A DNA stretch of 64,000 bases from Dryocosmus kuriphilus. Lineage: Eukaryota; Arthropoda; Insecta; Hymenoptera; Cynipidae. Below, piece after piece: positions 45,924 through 57,148 of this stretch. The stretch spans positions 76,369,951 through 76,433,950 of the forward strand of contig CM076197.1 of assembly GCA_038277395.1 (NCBI GenBank), written 5' to 3'. The notes below the pieces were generated by a model. That model saw only the letters and a program-made list of their open reading frames with translations, was not told where the DNA came from and did not search any database. Each line of letters begins with the position of its first letter. Within the stretch, counting starts at the first letter, position 1. The position numbers were made by a program, and so were the translations under genes.

Positions 45924-46165
45924 AATCTCGAATTGATGAGGTTAGGAAACTGCGATTCTGTTTTAATTGCTTAACTCCTGGTCATCAGAATAGACAGTGC
46001 AAAGCCGGACCGTGCAATACATGTTATAAAAAACATAACACGTTACTTCATCTTGATTACAATAAGAATCGAGGGATCGAGAAAAGCGAACAAACTGAAG
46101 CACCAGCTTCACAGGCTGATCCGACAAGCGGTCAATTTAGTAGACAACACTTGTCACCAATTTAA
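45857..46165 (+). pseudogene. BEL/Pao gag zinc-knuckle domain (shifted frame)
   Basis: Reads CPLCEESHVLYYCKKFLAL, then CFNCLTPGHQNRQC (C-x2-C-x4-H-x4-C) and CNTCYKKHNTLLH, ending at TAA 46163-46165. The shift lies at the A run immediately upstream, so a homopolymer length error in the assembly would be enough to explain it. Confidence 0.8.
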
Positions 46166-46191
46166 CTATCTCTCCAGAGAACGAAGATGTA

Positions 46192-47030
46192 ATGTTAGGG
46201 ACTGCCATCGTTTGGGTAGAAGATAATTTAGGAAAGCGTCACGAATGTCGCGCATTGCTCGATTCATGTTCACAAGTTAATATTATGACACGAAAATTAT
46301 GTCAACGTCTTCATCTGTCGGTGGCAAACTCGAATACGATAGTATCCGGAGTGTTTAAATCAACGCAAGAGCCACAATTCTATACAAATTAAACATTACA
46401 TCGCGCTCGACGAATTATTCCAAACGAATCAACTGTCTGGTCACGCCAGAAATCACAGACGAGATGCCAAATCTTCCAGTGCGTCGGAGTGATTTCGAAA
46501 TTCCACAGGGACTTATACTGGCCGATCCGTCCTTTGATAAAACAAGGCCGGTTGATCTCTTGTTGGGAGCGGGTATATTTTGGAAACTCCTTTGTGTGGG
46601 TCAGATCCACTTACACCGGGACCAACCCATTCTGCAGAAAACACAGCTCGGGTGGATTGTCGCGGGTCACATGCAAATTCCTTCGCGTAATAGGCGAGCG
46701 GTGTGTAATGTACTCACCAACCAGCAACTGCACAAAGGACTTGAACGATTTTGGGAGATAGAAAATCATAAAATACGAAGAAATATCCAGATCTTGACGG
46801 TCGAGACGAGGTAGAAAAATATTTTAAGTCTACGACTGAACGCGACGATGTTGGAAGATTTATTGTTAAGATTCCACTCAACGGGAAGGTCGGTGACCTC
46901 GGTGAATATTTCAATATGGCAAATAGACGTTTTTTGTCCGTAGAACGAAAATTAATGAAGGTTCCTGAATTGCGGGAAAAATATATTAAATTTCTGATGA
47001 TTACGAAGATCAAGGGCACATGGAAATAAT
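46192..47030 (+). pseudogene. BEL/Pao aspartic protease and pol linker
   Basis: CRALLDSCSQVNIMTRKLCQ is the retropepsin active-site region, where family members usually have DSGS; here the Gly is replaced by Cys. After a stop at 46390 another frame gives the Pao linker RPVDLLLGAGIFWKLL and LQKTQLGWIVAG (46550-46670). A third frame gives DLDGRDEVEKYFKSTTERD and FLSVERKLMKVPEL (46790-47000). At least two frame changes lie between these blocks. Confidence 0.75.
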
Positions 47031-48664
47031 TCCCCCCAAGGAAATAAATGTTGTCAGCGTAATCAACTATTTACCTCACCACGCGGTGACAAAGGACGGC
47101 AGCACTACGACGAAGTTACGGGTTGTTTTCGACGGCTCTGCGAAGACTTCTACTGGGGTGTCGTTTAACGAGATACAGAAGGTGGGACCCGTAGTACAAA
47201 ATGATTTATTCTCCATAATATTGCGGTTTCGACAGCACCCCATCGTCCTATCAGCTGACATTGCACAAATGTATCGTCAAATAAAGATTGAAAAAGGCCA
47301 ACACGATCTCCAAAGGATCCTATGGAGAAAGGATCCGCACAGTCCAATTCAGCACTATCGGCTGAAGACAATTACATACGGTACTGCATCAGCTCCATAT
47401 TTAGCTACACGTGTATTGCGACAGATCGGGGAGGAGAATAAGGACGAGCATCCATCCTCTTGCTGGTGAAATCATCATCAAAGACTTTTATGTTGATGAT
47501 CTGCTCACTGGAGCGAATTCTATCGCGGAAGCACAGCGATTAAAGGAGCAAATCACAAATCTTCTCTCCCGTGCAGGACTGGAACTTCGAAAATGGGCAT
47601 CCAACGAACTAAGTATCTTCAAGGAATCGGCTCATTCAAATACGGAACGAACAATTCAAGCTGACAAGGATCCGAAAACATTGGGACTACTTTGGAACCC
47701 CGAAAAGGACGAGTTAAAATATTCAGTGGTTGAGAATTCTCAACAAAGGGTTACAAAAAGGACTATTCTCTCCACGATTGCTAAAATCTTCGATCCGTTA
47801 GGTCTCGTGGGTCCAGCTATTATCCGCGCAAAAATAATCTTACAGAGATTATGGGAACTACAACTCGACTGGGACGAAGCTCTCCCTCAGGATCTGAATA
47901 CCCTCTGGATGGATTTCCGTAATCAGTTGAGGGCATTAAACGGAATTTCAGTACCACGATTCGTTCTCTGCCAAGGCCAGGTCAAGTTACAATTTCATGG
48001 ATTTTGTGATGCTTCAGAGGTTGCATATGGAGCTTGTATGTACATCAGGGCAACCGATCAATCTGATCAATCTACCATAAGATTACTGTGTGCCAAATCG
48101 AAGGTAGCTCCCTTAAAAAAAATCTCACTGCCACGTCTCGAACTTCAGGCTGCATTACTTCTAGCACAGTTATTTGAGACAGTGACTTCCTCCCTAGAAT
48201 TAAAGGTAAAAGAAAATTATCTCTGGTCTGACTCGACAATTGCGTTATGTTGGATAAAATCATCCCCAAATCGTTGGTCGACATTTGTCGCTAATCAGAC
48301 CAGTGTGATCCAGGAACTTATGAATGACGATTGGAACCATGTGCGCTCTGAAGATAACCCAGCCGATCTGATTTCACGAGGAATCAACCCTGAGGATCTT
48401 CGAGACAAGAAAATTTGGTGGGAGGGGCCAGAGTGGCTAGTACAACCCAAGAACAGGTGGCCGATTAATACAAATTGTGAAAGCATTGGAGAAGTACCTG
48501 AAAGGAAAAAATGTGAGCGTACTCTTATAATTACCACAAATAAGGAATTTAAATTACTTGAAAGGTATTCATCTCTACCCAAGCTTATAAGTATTACTGC
48601 GTACTTTTTGCGTTTTATTTACAATCTCAAGGTAGTCAGAGCAGACAGAGTTAGGGTTACCTGA
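47020..48664 (+). pseudogene. BEL/Pao reverse transcriptase and RNase H
   Basis: RT blocks: TKLRVVFDGSAKTSTGVSFN (47113), LSADIAQMYRQIKIE with the first catalytic Asp (47250), and KDFYVDDLLTGANS (about 47480) with the catalytic Asp pair, reached after a frame change near 47450. RNase H follows with FHGFCDASEVAYGACMYI (47994), LPRLELQAALLLAQL (48130), LWSDSTIALCWIKS (48220) and RSEDNPADLISRGI (48348), which supply its acidic residues. The frame ends at a TGA at about 48662 and resumes three bases later. Confidence 0.88.
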
Positions 48665-48666
48665 CT

Positions 48667-50064
48667 GTGGCTGAGAAGGACAGGTCATTAACCTGTCTAT
48701 TGAAGCTCGCACAGACTCAAGATTTTTCATGCGAACTGAGGGATCTTATGCGCTCAAAGCAGGTGTCAGGTAAAAGCAATTTAGTGTCTTTGAATCCATT
48801 CATAGACCAGCTCGGTGTGCTCAGAGTGGGCGGACGTTTAGTCAATGCCCCAATTCCATATGAACAAAAACATCCTGTAATCCTCCACGCAGACAATCCT
48901 CTTACAAAACTTCTCATTGTACACGAACACGTTAAATTAATGCACGCGGGATGTCAAACAGTAGTTGCAGCTTTGCGAAGTCGTTTCTGGATTTTATCTT
49001 GTCAAAATATTATCCGAAATGTGATTAAAAAATGCGTAAAATATTTTAGAGTTCAACCAGTAACTCCCGAGTACATTATGGGAAATCTGTCGTCATCGCG
49101 CGTTACGCCCCAACGTCCGTTTTTGACCTGCGGAGTCGATTATGCTGGCCCGTATTATCTTATCGATAAGCTTCGTGGCCGAACTGTCACTAAAGCTTAC
49201 ATTTGCATTTTTGTGTGTTTTGTCACAAGGGCCGTCCATATCGAATTAGCGCGCGATTTAAGTACTAATGCATTTTTCAATTGTTTGTACCGATTTGTTT
49301 CTCGCCGAGGAAAATGTCAAAGGATTTATTCAGACAACGGCACGAACTTTGTAGGAGCTCGAAATGAACTCCGCGAATTAGGTCAGCTTTTAGCCTGTAG
49401 CGACTTCCAAGCCAATGTTACTGACTTTTCTAGCGAACGAAAGAATCGTCTGGCACATGATTCCACCCAATTCATCTCACTTTAGAGGCCTTTGGGAAGC
49501 GGCGGTTAAGTCCATGAAAGGGCATTTGCGAAGGGTGATAGGAGACACGCGCCTTATGTACGAAGAATTGTGTACAGTACAGTCTTAATCCAAGTCGAAG
49601 CATGCCTGAACTCCCGTCCCTTAACCCCCATATCCAACGATCCTAATGACTTAACTCCTCTCACTCCTGGTCACTTTCTTATTTGAGACTCATTAATGGC
49701 TATTCCACAAAATGATGTTCGAGACACGCCGCAAAATCGGCTTACTCGTTACGAACACCTTCAGTATATGTTGCAGCATTTTTGGCAGCATTGGCAGAAC
49801 GAGTATCTCGGTCAACTTCAGAAACGAAGCAAATGGGCACTATCGACAGATCCTCAACTTTTACCTGGAATGATGGTCATTGTTCGCGAGGACAACCTGC
49901 CTCCTCTGAAATGGCGTTTGGGTCGCATCGAGAAAATCCATCCAGGGAAGCACAATGTAAATCGAGTTGTCTCGATCAAGGTTGCTGATTCGACAATTAC
50001 ACGTTCCTTTTCAAAAATATGCCCATTGCCCATCGATCAGGAATTGATTGAAAAACCCAAATAG
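48667..50064 (+). pseudogene. BEL/Pao integrase
   Basis: The zinc-binding region reads HEHVKLMHAGCQTVVAAL then KKCVKYFRV, with the second Cys of the C-x2-C pair changed to Tyr. Core residues are CGVDYAGPYYL (Asp, 49131), IYSDNGTNFVGARNEL (Asp, 49328) and, after a frame change near 49450, HFRGLWEAAVKSMKGHL (Glu, 49480). Further frames give ACLNSRPLTPISNDPNDLTP (49598) and the C-terminal DUF5641-like domain PGMMVIVREDNLPPLKWRLG (49865). The broken frames and altered zinc ligand argue against activity. Confidence 0.85.
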
Positions 50065-50362
50065 AGGCTAATTTGTCTTTCTTAAATTTAAATTGATCTA
50101 TGTGTGAATCTATCTCTCATTCTAAGATTATGTCACATCGGAACTTCAAAATGTAGTATTATGGTATATATTAACCGATTTACAATTACTATAATCATAC
50201 ATTTATACAGCATCAAATTCATTTTGTGTTATCAGTACTTATAAATATCTCCGGCACATCAGAGCGTCGCTATAATTATATCAGCAGAAAAAATTGTTGT
50301 TTGTATCTTTCTTTGTGAGAAATAGCGCTGGGTTGAAAAATATCTTTTCAAAGTGAGCGGGA

Positions 50363-50965
50363 TGTTAGACCTGAGTCTCAGTCAGGTCACAAAGTGCATT
50401 CGTCGAACTTTCACTTCCTGTATGAAGCATAAATTCAGTCTTACACCTATTTGGGACTACAGCCGAGAATTTGTGGAAAGGCACGTTTTGGCCCTCAAGG
50501 GATAAATGCGACCATAAATGCTCGACGTAGTCGTTGCCAGAAGGCAGCCCAAGTGGCGTCAATCTGGACCAGGGTCCTCTCTGACCATTTCCTGCACGAC
50601 GTTGCCATCTCTTGTTAGTTTAGACTTTTGGTTTTCACAATCGGTATTGGTTTGACAACGCCGGAAAATGAGGAAGAATGGGGATGTACCCTGGAATGGG
50701 ACGGTAGGGCGAGCCCGAGCAGTGCGGTCTGAGGCCCGAATCGATACGCATTCTGAACTCACTAACTCTCAGAAATTTGTAACCTCGGACTTAGCGCGAA
50801 CTTAAGAACATTTTTATCTCTTCAATGTACGACAGTATCCTTAACCTTGGATGTTACTAAAAATAAAGATTTTTTAAGGCATCTGCTGTTGTGTTTATTG
50901 AACAAGAATAAGTATGAACAAGAACTTTTAAAACAGCACGTGACAAAATACCTGCTCGTGCAACA
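50363..50965 (+). repeat. 3' LTR of BEL/Pao element
   Basis: Matches the 5' LTR with a few substitutions and indels, for example one base missing near 50703. It is preceded by a purine-rich stretch (GTGAGCGGGA, 50353-50362) acting as a candidate polypurine tract. Confidence 0.93.
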
Positions 50966-50970
50966 ATGCG

Positions 50971-51979
50971 TAAGTGTAGTAATAATATTTATTAGTTTCC
51001 TCCTGTAGAGAAAATACGTATCTTCATTGGTACTTTGCTATTCAGTTTCATCTTACTAGTTTTCTTCAATTCAGATTCTTCAATTCTTCAATCAAAGGTA
51101 CAGTTTTCAATTCATAATGAATTTTTTTGTTTAATTTGAAAAATGTTGTGGCCCTATCTTACTTTTTAAATCAAAATTAATTAATTAATAATAACAAAAG
51201 GTAGTTTAATTCAATGCCTTTACGAAATTTTAATCTTTTTTTAAAAATGCAATTTCTAAATTGGTAAAAGTGAAAAAATAAAATGTGTTCAAGAAAAAAG
51301 TATGGAACCACAAGGTGACCCATTGTCATTTTATAATATAGCATGTAAAGAAAAATATTGTGAAAGCTTAGATTAACCAAAGAAATAACTAAAACATTTT
51401 TAAAATAAAAATGTGAAAGAACTCCCAGTTTTTGTGTTCTTTGGAATTACCTACACATATTTTAATTTTAAAAAATATTTTCAAAAAGCTTCTTCACTTA
51501 AAAGTTGGAAAAATAAGTAAATGAAATAATGATTTAAAGAAAGTTGAAAACCTTTTATATAATGATGCGGAAAACTCCTAAATTTTTACAATGCCATTTC
51601 AGAAGCAGAACAAATAAAATAAAACTTTACGAATATTTAATATGCAAAATGAAATATATCAATAAATTAGGCATCCAAATTTTTCAGAATTTAACTTTTT
51701 TCATTACGCCGGCAATGCTATAGATTTTTTTTTCTTTTTTTCTACAGATTTTTTATAAACGTCCACAGCGTAGTTAAAATGGTTAAATTTGTAAAAATTT
51801 TGCTTGGCAATTTACTTATTTATTTAGTTTTGCAAAATTAAATGTTTGAAAATTTTTGCCATTAGTTTCGCTTTTGGAATAGCATTGTTCTTTGTGACTT
51901 TGCCGCATTATTATTTAAAATGTTTTTCAACTTTTTACAATTATTGTTTCACTTAGATATTTTAAAATCTTTTTAATCA
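50971..51979. other. AT-rich, nothing recognised
   Basis: Right flank of the BEL element with no coding potential or repeat that I could assign. Confidence 0.5.
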
Positions 51980-52530
51980 AGAAACTTTTTAGAAATGTGT
52001 TTTTATCAAAATATATGCAGGTAATTTTAAAAAACACAAAAGCCGGGAGTTTTTTCAAATTTTGTTATTTGCAATTTTTGAGATATTTCTTTGATTAAAC
52101 GAATTTTTTATAATATTTTTTTATTTACTTACTTCCTTTAATAGTAAGTTATTTTAAATTTTTTCACTCTTTAAAGCAAACGATGTTTTTCAAATGTAGG
52201 TACATGTTAAGAATTTGAATTGGTACTTGCATTGTAATATAAAAATAGTTAAACCATTTTTATCCCAGGGCCTTTCCTAAATCGTATACCTTTAAATTTT
52301 CGCTATTAATTAGGACTTGATTAGGTATCTGAAATATTTTTTCCTTTTCAAATCATCATCGACCCCCTCTTAACGTTTTTAAAAATAATTTAGAGTAAGG
52401 TCTTTCTTCCACTTTAATCCAATATTCCCCATCCTCGTATTGCATTTCATTTGTCAAGTAATAATCCGAATAATCCTGTTAACCTTTTTTTATTCATAAT
52501 ATTTTTTATACCCCCTTCAATTTTCCTTTC
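51980..52530 (+). repeat. paralogous segment B, part 1
   Basis: Matches 22250-22790 with many substitutions and small indels. Shared landmarks are TAGAAATGTGTTTTTAT, CAGGGCCTTTCCTAAATCGT and CATCATCGACCCCCTCTTAA. Confidence 0.88.
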
Positions 52531-52856
52531 TTATATTTTTGTTTTATTATATATATTATTCATTGTCTATTTTTTTGTGACTATTTTGGACTTCGTTGTA
52601 TCGATTATATCCGCATAATCCGATGACCATTTTATGTCAATTTGCTTCTTAATTCCTTTCAATTTTCCCTTCATCTTAAATGTTTGTAGATATTAGTTAT
52701 GTTATTAAAAAAAGCACTAATAATAATTGTGAATTTTAAAAATTCTTCTAAAACAATTTAATTAAATTTTTACATTCTCATCAGAGAAAAAAAAAATTTA
52801 AACTTTAAAAACTTAACTATACTTAACTTTTAAAACTTTTAAACTTTTAAATATAA

Positions 52857-52960
52857 ATTTAATTTAAATTTAAATTTAAATTTAAATTTTAAATTTAATT
52901 TTAAATTTTAAATTTAAAAATTTAAATTTAATTTTAATTTAATTTAATTTAATTTAAAAT
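52857..52960. repeat. (TTTAAA)n-like low-complexity tract
   Basis: Nearly pure AT sequence built of AATTTAAATTT units with period near 6. Confidence 0.9.
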
Positions 52961-52969
52961 TTGAACCCC

Positions 52970-54720
52970 CAGTTTTCATCAAATCTCCAAGTTTTAAGAC
53001 CCCCTGAGTGAGAAAAAAACGGTTTTTACGACGCTTTCTGTCTGTCTCTTGTCACCGTAGTTGTTGTTGTTGTCGTTGTCGCCTGTTAACGCGAGAACTT
53101 TTGAAAGAATCATCCGATTGGGTTGCGCTTTAGCACACTTCTTCGGGGTCCAAAAATAAAGGAAGAGTTCGTTAACCAGCCCCTTTTGACTAACGATTAT
53201 GGTTTTGTCCATCAAAAACGGTTTTTACAAAGTCAAAAAATCCATTTTCTGGCTAAACGATGCGAGATACGAAAAGAATATTTTCCAAGTAAAGTTGTTC
53301 ATCTCAAAAAATCTACTAATTTTGTTTTAACCATTTTTTGATAAATTGCACAGTTATTGTTTTAATCGAGAACGTTATTACATAGTATATTACACACGAG
53401 TAATGTTAGCTGCGTGGCTAATTTTACAAGTGATGTACGATATTTTATTCGAAACCAGCATGTTACGAGACTGTAGGGCCATCTGAAAAATGGGTGTTGT
53501 ATGGCCCCTTATCGAAATGGTGGAAAAACATCCTATATGCACAACACAATATGTTTATTTTGCGAGTTTATGTTGCGTAATTGCACGAAAACAAAAATAC
53601 ACTATAGCACATGAAAACATGCGACTCACATACAAGTGCATAGAATCTTAGCTTATTGTGTTGTGATGGGTTACCCTCTCGTGGCGTGAAACTTAAACTG
53701 ACGTCTGGCGCAATTTGTGGCGCCATCATCTGGTTTGGTTATTTTTCCCTGCGCGAGCGTAAAATAACGTCAGAGAAAGCATTGTGCGTTATGAAATGGC
53801 GGCTTGGGGAACTAGTTACCTGTCAGTATGACGCTTTTTGGAACTAATTACCTGTCAGCCTTCGGTAAAGGGCTAGATAACACCCATTTTTCAGGGGGCG
53901 ATACAGTCTCATAACATGGTGGCTTCGAATAAAATAACAAACCATGGTTTCCAGTGAAGCAATGCAAGATACGAACAAATATTAGCAAGTAATCTTTTTC
54001 ACCTCAAAATAGTCAATAAATTTCATTTTGGCCACTTTTTGATCAAATGCACAGTTTTTTTTTTTTAAACATAAAAAATGTTTTAAAAAATTTTTAATTC
54101 AAATTTCCCGCCAAACTATGCAAGATCCGAGAAAAATGCTAATAAATGAAGTTTTTCACCTCAAAGAGATATACAAATTTGCTGCTAACTATTTTTTGAT
54201 AAAATGCACAGTTTTTGTTTCAATCGTGAAAAATGTTATTAAAAATAAAAAATTCCATTTTCAGGTCAAAGGCTGCGACATACGTACGAAGAAAATGTTA
54301 AGAAACAAAACTACTTATCTCGAACAGATCCTCAAATTTTGTTGACCATTGTTTGATAAGACGCTGACGTTTTTTTTTATCTATCAGAAAATCTTTTTTA
54401 AATCAAGAATAACAAAATCTATTTTTCGGATAAAATATTCGAAACACGAATAAAATCTTGAAAAATAAAATTTCTTGTTTCAAAAATAAAAATTTTTCGT
54501 TTGGCCACTTCTTGGTAAGGTGCTCAGTGCTTGTTTTAATTATTAAAAAATGTTGTTATAAATAAAAAATTCTATTTTTTGGTCAAAATATGCAACACAC
54601 GAAAAAAGATTAACATTTAAAATTATTTACCTGAAAAAGATCTACACTTTTACTTTTGACCATTTTTTTATAAGATTCATCGTTTTACTTTTAAGAATCG
54701 AAAACTTTGGAAAATCACAA
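52970..54720. repeat. diverged satellite block, period about 160 bp
   Basis: Starts with a GC-richer head (ACGACGCTTTCTGTCTGTCT near 53029). Five to six diverged units then share GACCATTTTTTGATAAAATG, CACAGTTTTTGTTTTAATCG, AAAATTCCATTTT and GATGCGAGATACGAAAA. Units begin near 53210, 53940, 54095, 54245, 54400 and 54560. A MITE (53441-53936) interrupts the array. The block is absent from segment A. Confidence 0.75.
53441..53936. mobile_element. 496-bp MITE with about 75-bp inverted ends
   Basis: Left end TATTTTATTCGAAACCAGCA, continuing through GAGACTGTAGGGCC and CTGAAAAATGGGTGTT. The right end is the complement from AACACCCATTTTTCAG to TTCGAATAAAATA at 53936. It lies inside the satellite array. 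The frame at 53656-53847 has no recognised motif, so the element is non-autonomous. Confidence 0.75.
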
Positions 54721-55039
54721 AAAAAATTTTACTAATCGACAGTGGATTTAAAAAAATTAATTGGCGAACTCGAAGCGCGAGTATCTGATGAGAATGTATT
54801 CCTTAAGGCCGATAGAGCCTTAAGTCAAATAATTTTGTTTGCAATTTTTAATAAAACTCAAATTTACTAATTTCGTTAAAAGTAGGTGTTTTGAAAGTTT
54901 AAGACCGAACTAACGAAAACCGAGCATGAAGTGCGAGGACCAAAAACATCCGACGAATTTGGAAAGAGGAATGATAATAATGAAAGGGAAAAGGGCTATA
55001 AAGTTATTGGGCGTAGTGACACGGTTGAGTTATACGGAA

Positions 55040-55218
55040 TTAGATAAAGAACCTACTTTTTGTATTCGCAAATGAACAATTATAAATTGTTTTTGAATCA
55101 TTTGTTAGTCAACATTGTAAAAGATTATTTTAATCCTCATTTTAATTAATTAGCATAATTATACTTTCGGGAAAAGTTGTTTCCATTTAGTCTACAAAAT
55201 GCAAATTACGTAAATGTT
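55040..55218 (+). repeat. paralogous segment B, part 2
   Basis: Matches 23078-23310 of segment A, with a deletion of about 45 bp near 55062. It ends in the SINE target duplication. Confidence 0.85.
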
Positions 55219-55947
55219 GTTTTTTTCTTTTTTTAAGGTGGGCGGAAGGTTCCTAAGTACACCCCCTGGCGCTCAGACTATACCATTGTGCCACTCCCGT
55301 GTTTATCTCAAGGCAGTGCACCGAAACATGGCAACTTTTTTACAGGGAATTTGATCTCTGCTTTTTTCGTTGTTTTCAACTTTCTGGTTATATTAACTCT
55401 CGGGGTGCCAGGCATACCCTATGGCACCGTCACTGACGCGGGCCTCTTTGTATATTAAAGTGAGCCTCGGATACATGCCATCTGGCAGCTTCCCTAACCA
55501 GAATATAAGCTGCTAGCAAAGCTAGTGTGGTAGGGTTTGTGGGAGCATTCCTTATGAGATGTTCCAGCTAGATGTTGTCCATGTTCGGTGCACTGACCTG
55601 GTTGTCATGTAAGTGTATGTGTGTGCTTATTTTCTCGAAATCAAGCAGCGACCATCGAGCGACAGTCCCCTCGAAAGGAGCCTGTCTCGCACGAAGATCG
55701 TTGACTCTTTTCTGAGTCTCTCAAAATCGGCTGGTGAAACTCAAGCAATTTTCCCCTCGACACCGAGCCTCTTGCCTGGGAAGTCAACAACCTCTTCTGA
55801 GGGGACCTACAGCTTAATGTGGGTTCCAAAACAGCAGAACCCCATTTAAAATACATACAAAAATTTCCATTGGTACCGGCACTGGGATTGAACCCAGTCC
55901 TCCTGGTCGGAAGCCTGACGCGTTATAACCTGAGCCACCGGGACTCT
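55219..55947 (-). mobile_element. tRNA-derived SINE, copy 3, with target duplication
   Basis: On the minus strand a tRNA-like head begins at 55947 (AGTCCCGGTGGCTCAGG, B box GGGTTCAATCCC). The family body follows: CTGTAGGTCCCCTCAGAAGA near 55800, and a tail whose plus-strand form is the T-rich 55219-55236. Flanking repeats TTACGTAAATGTT (55206-55218) and TTATGTAAATATT (55948-55960) are the target duplication, and segment A has the empty site at about 23300. At about 730 bp it is much longer than the other two copies, so it may be a SINE with an extra 3' module. Confidence 0.85.
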
Positions 55948-56063
55948 TTATGTAAATATTAATCCAACCTGGAAATTAAACGGACTGCAGATTTACGCTT
56001 TAGATATTAGCACTCTAAAACCGACTTCAATCCAAAGCAAAAGTTGGAAATCATGACAGAATA
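55948..56063 (+). repeat. paralogous segment B, part 3
   Basis: Matches 23300-23405 of segment A (TTAATCCAACCTGGAAATTA, CGACTTCAATCCAAAGCAAA). It lies between the SINE and the CACTA-like insertion. Confidence 0.88.
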
Positions 56064-56109
56064 CACAGCCCCACAAAAAAAAAAATTTCTGTGCACGTGA
56101 CCAGACCAC

Positions 56110-56580
56110 CATAACTATATGTTTTTGGGGTCGCTGAGTCCGAATCTGGGGTCTGTTTTTCTCCATCAGGTCAGGGTCAAGGTCGTTTCAAGGTCAAATC
56201 AATATTATTCCACGAATGTCGGCCAAGATGCCGTTTTTTTTTTACATGTTTTTGGGGTCCCTGAGTCCGAATTTGAGGTCTGTTTTTCTCTCCATCAGGT
56301 CAGGGTCAAGGTCATTTCAAGGTTAAATCGAGGAAAATACCTGTGAACAGACACAATTACTACATCTATAAGTTTTTGGGGTCGCTGAGTCCGAATCTGG
56401 GGTCCGTTTTTTTCCATCAGGTCAAGGTCATTTCACGGTAAAATGACGATTATTTCACGAACGTGGGCCAAGATGCCGTTTTGTATGTTTTTGATGTCCC
56501 TGGGTGCGAATCCGAAGTCTGTTGGTCTTCATCAGGTCTGAATCAAGGTCATCTCAAGGTCGAATCGAGGAAAAAACTTG
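56110..56580. repeat. left subterminal tandem repeats of the CACTA-like element
   Basis: Four variants of a unit with TTTTTGGGGTCGCTGAGTCC, GTTTTTCTCCATCAGGTCAG and GGTCAAGGTCATTTCAAGG. The same unit in inverted orientation occupies 59095-59490. Confidence 0.85.
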
Positions 56581-56589
56581 AAAGCCAAT

Positions 56590-57148
56590 AACATTGAATA
56601 CGTCGTATGTTACAGATGTAAAATAAAATTGGATATATTGGTTTTCTTTTCTATGCTTCAAGACTTCTGTTTTAACGTGATACGAAGGACAGACGTTTAA
56701 TTTATCCTCAGTTTTATAGAATATCATTTTTATATTCTGACTGACCGAATATCTCTGCGCTGAAGGATGTAATATAGCAACATTGGTGAGCCCAATTACA
56801 GTTTCTAAACTAACACTACATCGGCGTGGTGATACTTGAATTCTTCAAATCCTGCTACCGCGAGGGATACTGGGACGATGATAGCTGCTTCGAAAGGAGA
56901 TGTGTAGAATGATTCGCTTTCCAGTCCCATGTGGTATCGAAGCCAGCGTGGCGTGCTGCCTTGCAGGGGGGCGTTAGGGTGTGAGAATGAAGCCGTAGTG
57001 TGTCTGACGACGAGTTGACATTGTCCTCGTCAAAGTCAGAAAGCTCTCATACTTAGACCCGAGGAGGTATGAGAGTTATCACCCTCAGGACGGTGGACTC
57101 ACCTGCGATCGGACCAGGATCCCTAACGCGTGGGTACTTAAATCTACT
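56590..57148 (+). other. 5' region of the CACTA-like gene
   Basis: About 560 bp between the subterminal repeats and the gene start. GC is higher from 56800 on. No reading frame stands out; it is likely promoter and leader. Confidence 0.4.

Larger units (their letters stand above)
43790..50965 (+). mobile_element. BEL/Pao LTR retrotransposon, recent but frame-broken
   Basis: A 7.18-kb element has 603-bp LTRs, a tRNA primer site, a DUF1759-type gag, and Pao-type protease, RT, RNase H and integrase in the order usual for BEL/Pao. A 5-bp target duplication ATGCG (43785-43789 and 50966-50970) marks one clean insertion. The LTRs differ at only about eight positions by eye, so it is young. Gag and pol nonetheless contain several frame changes. 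Confidence 0.93.
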
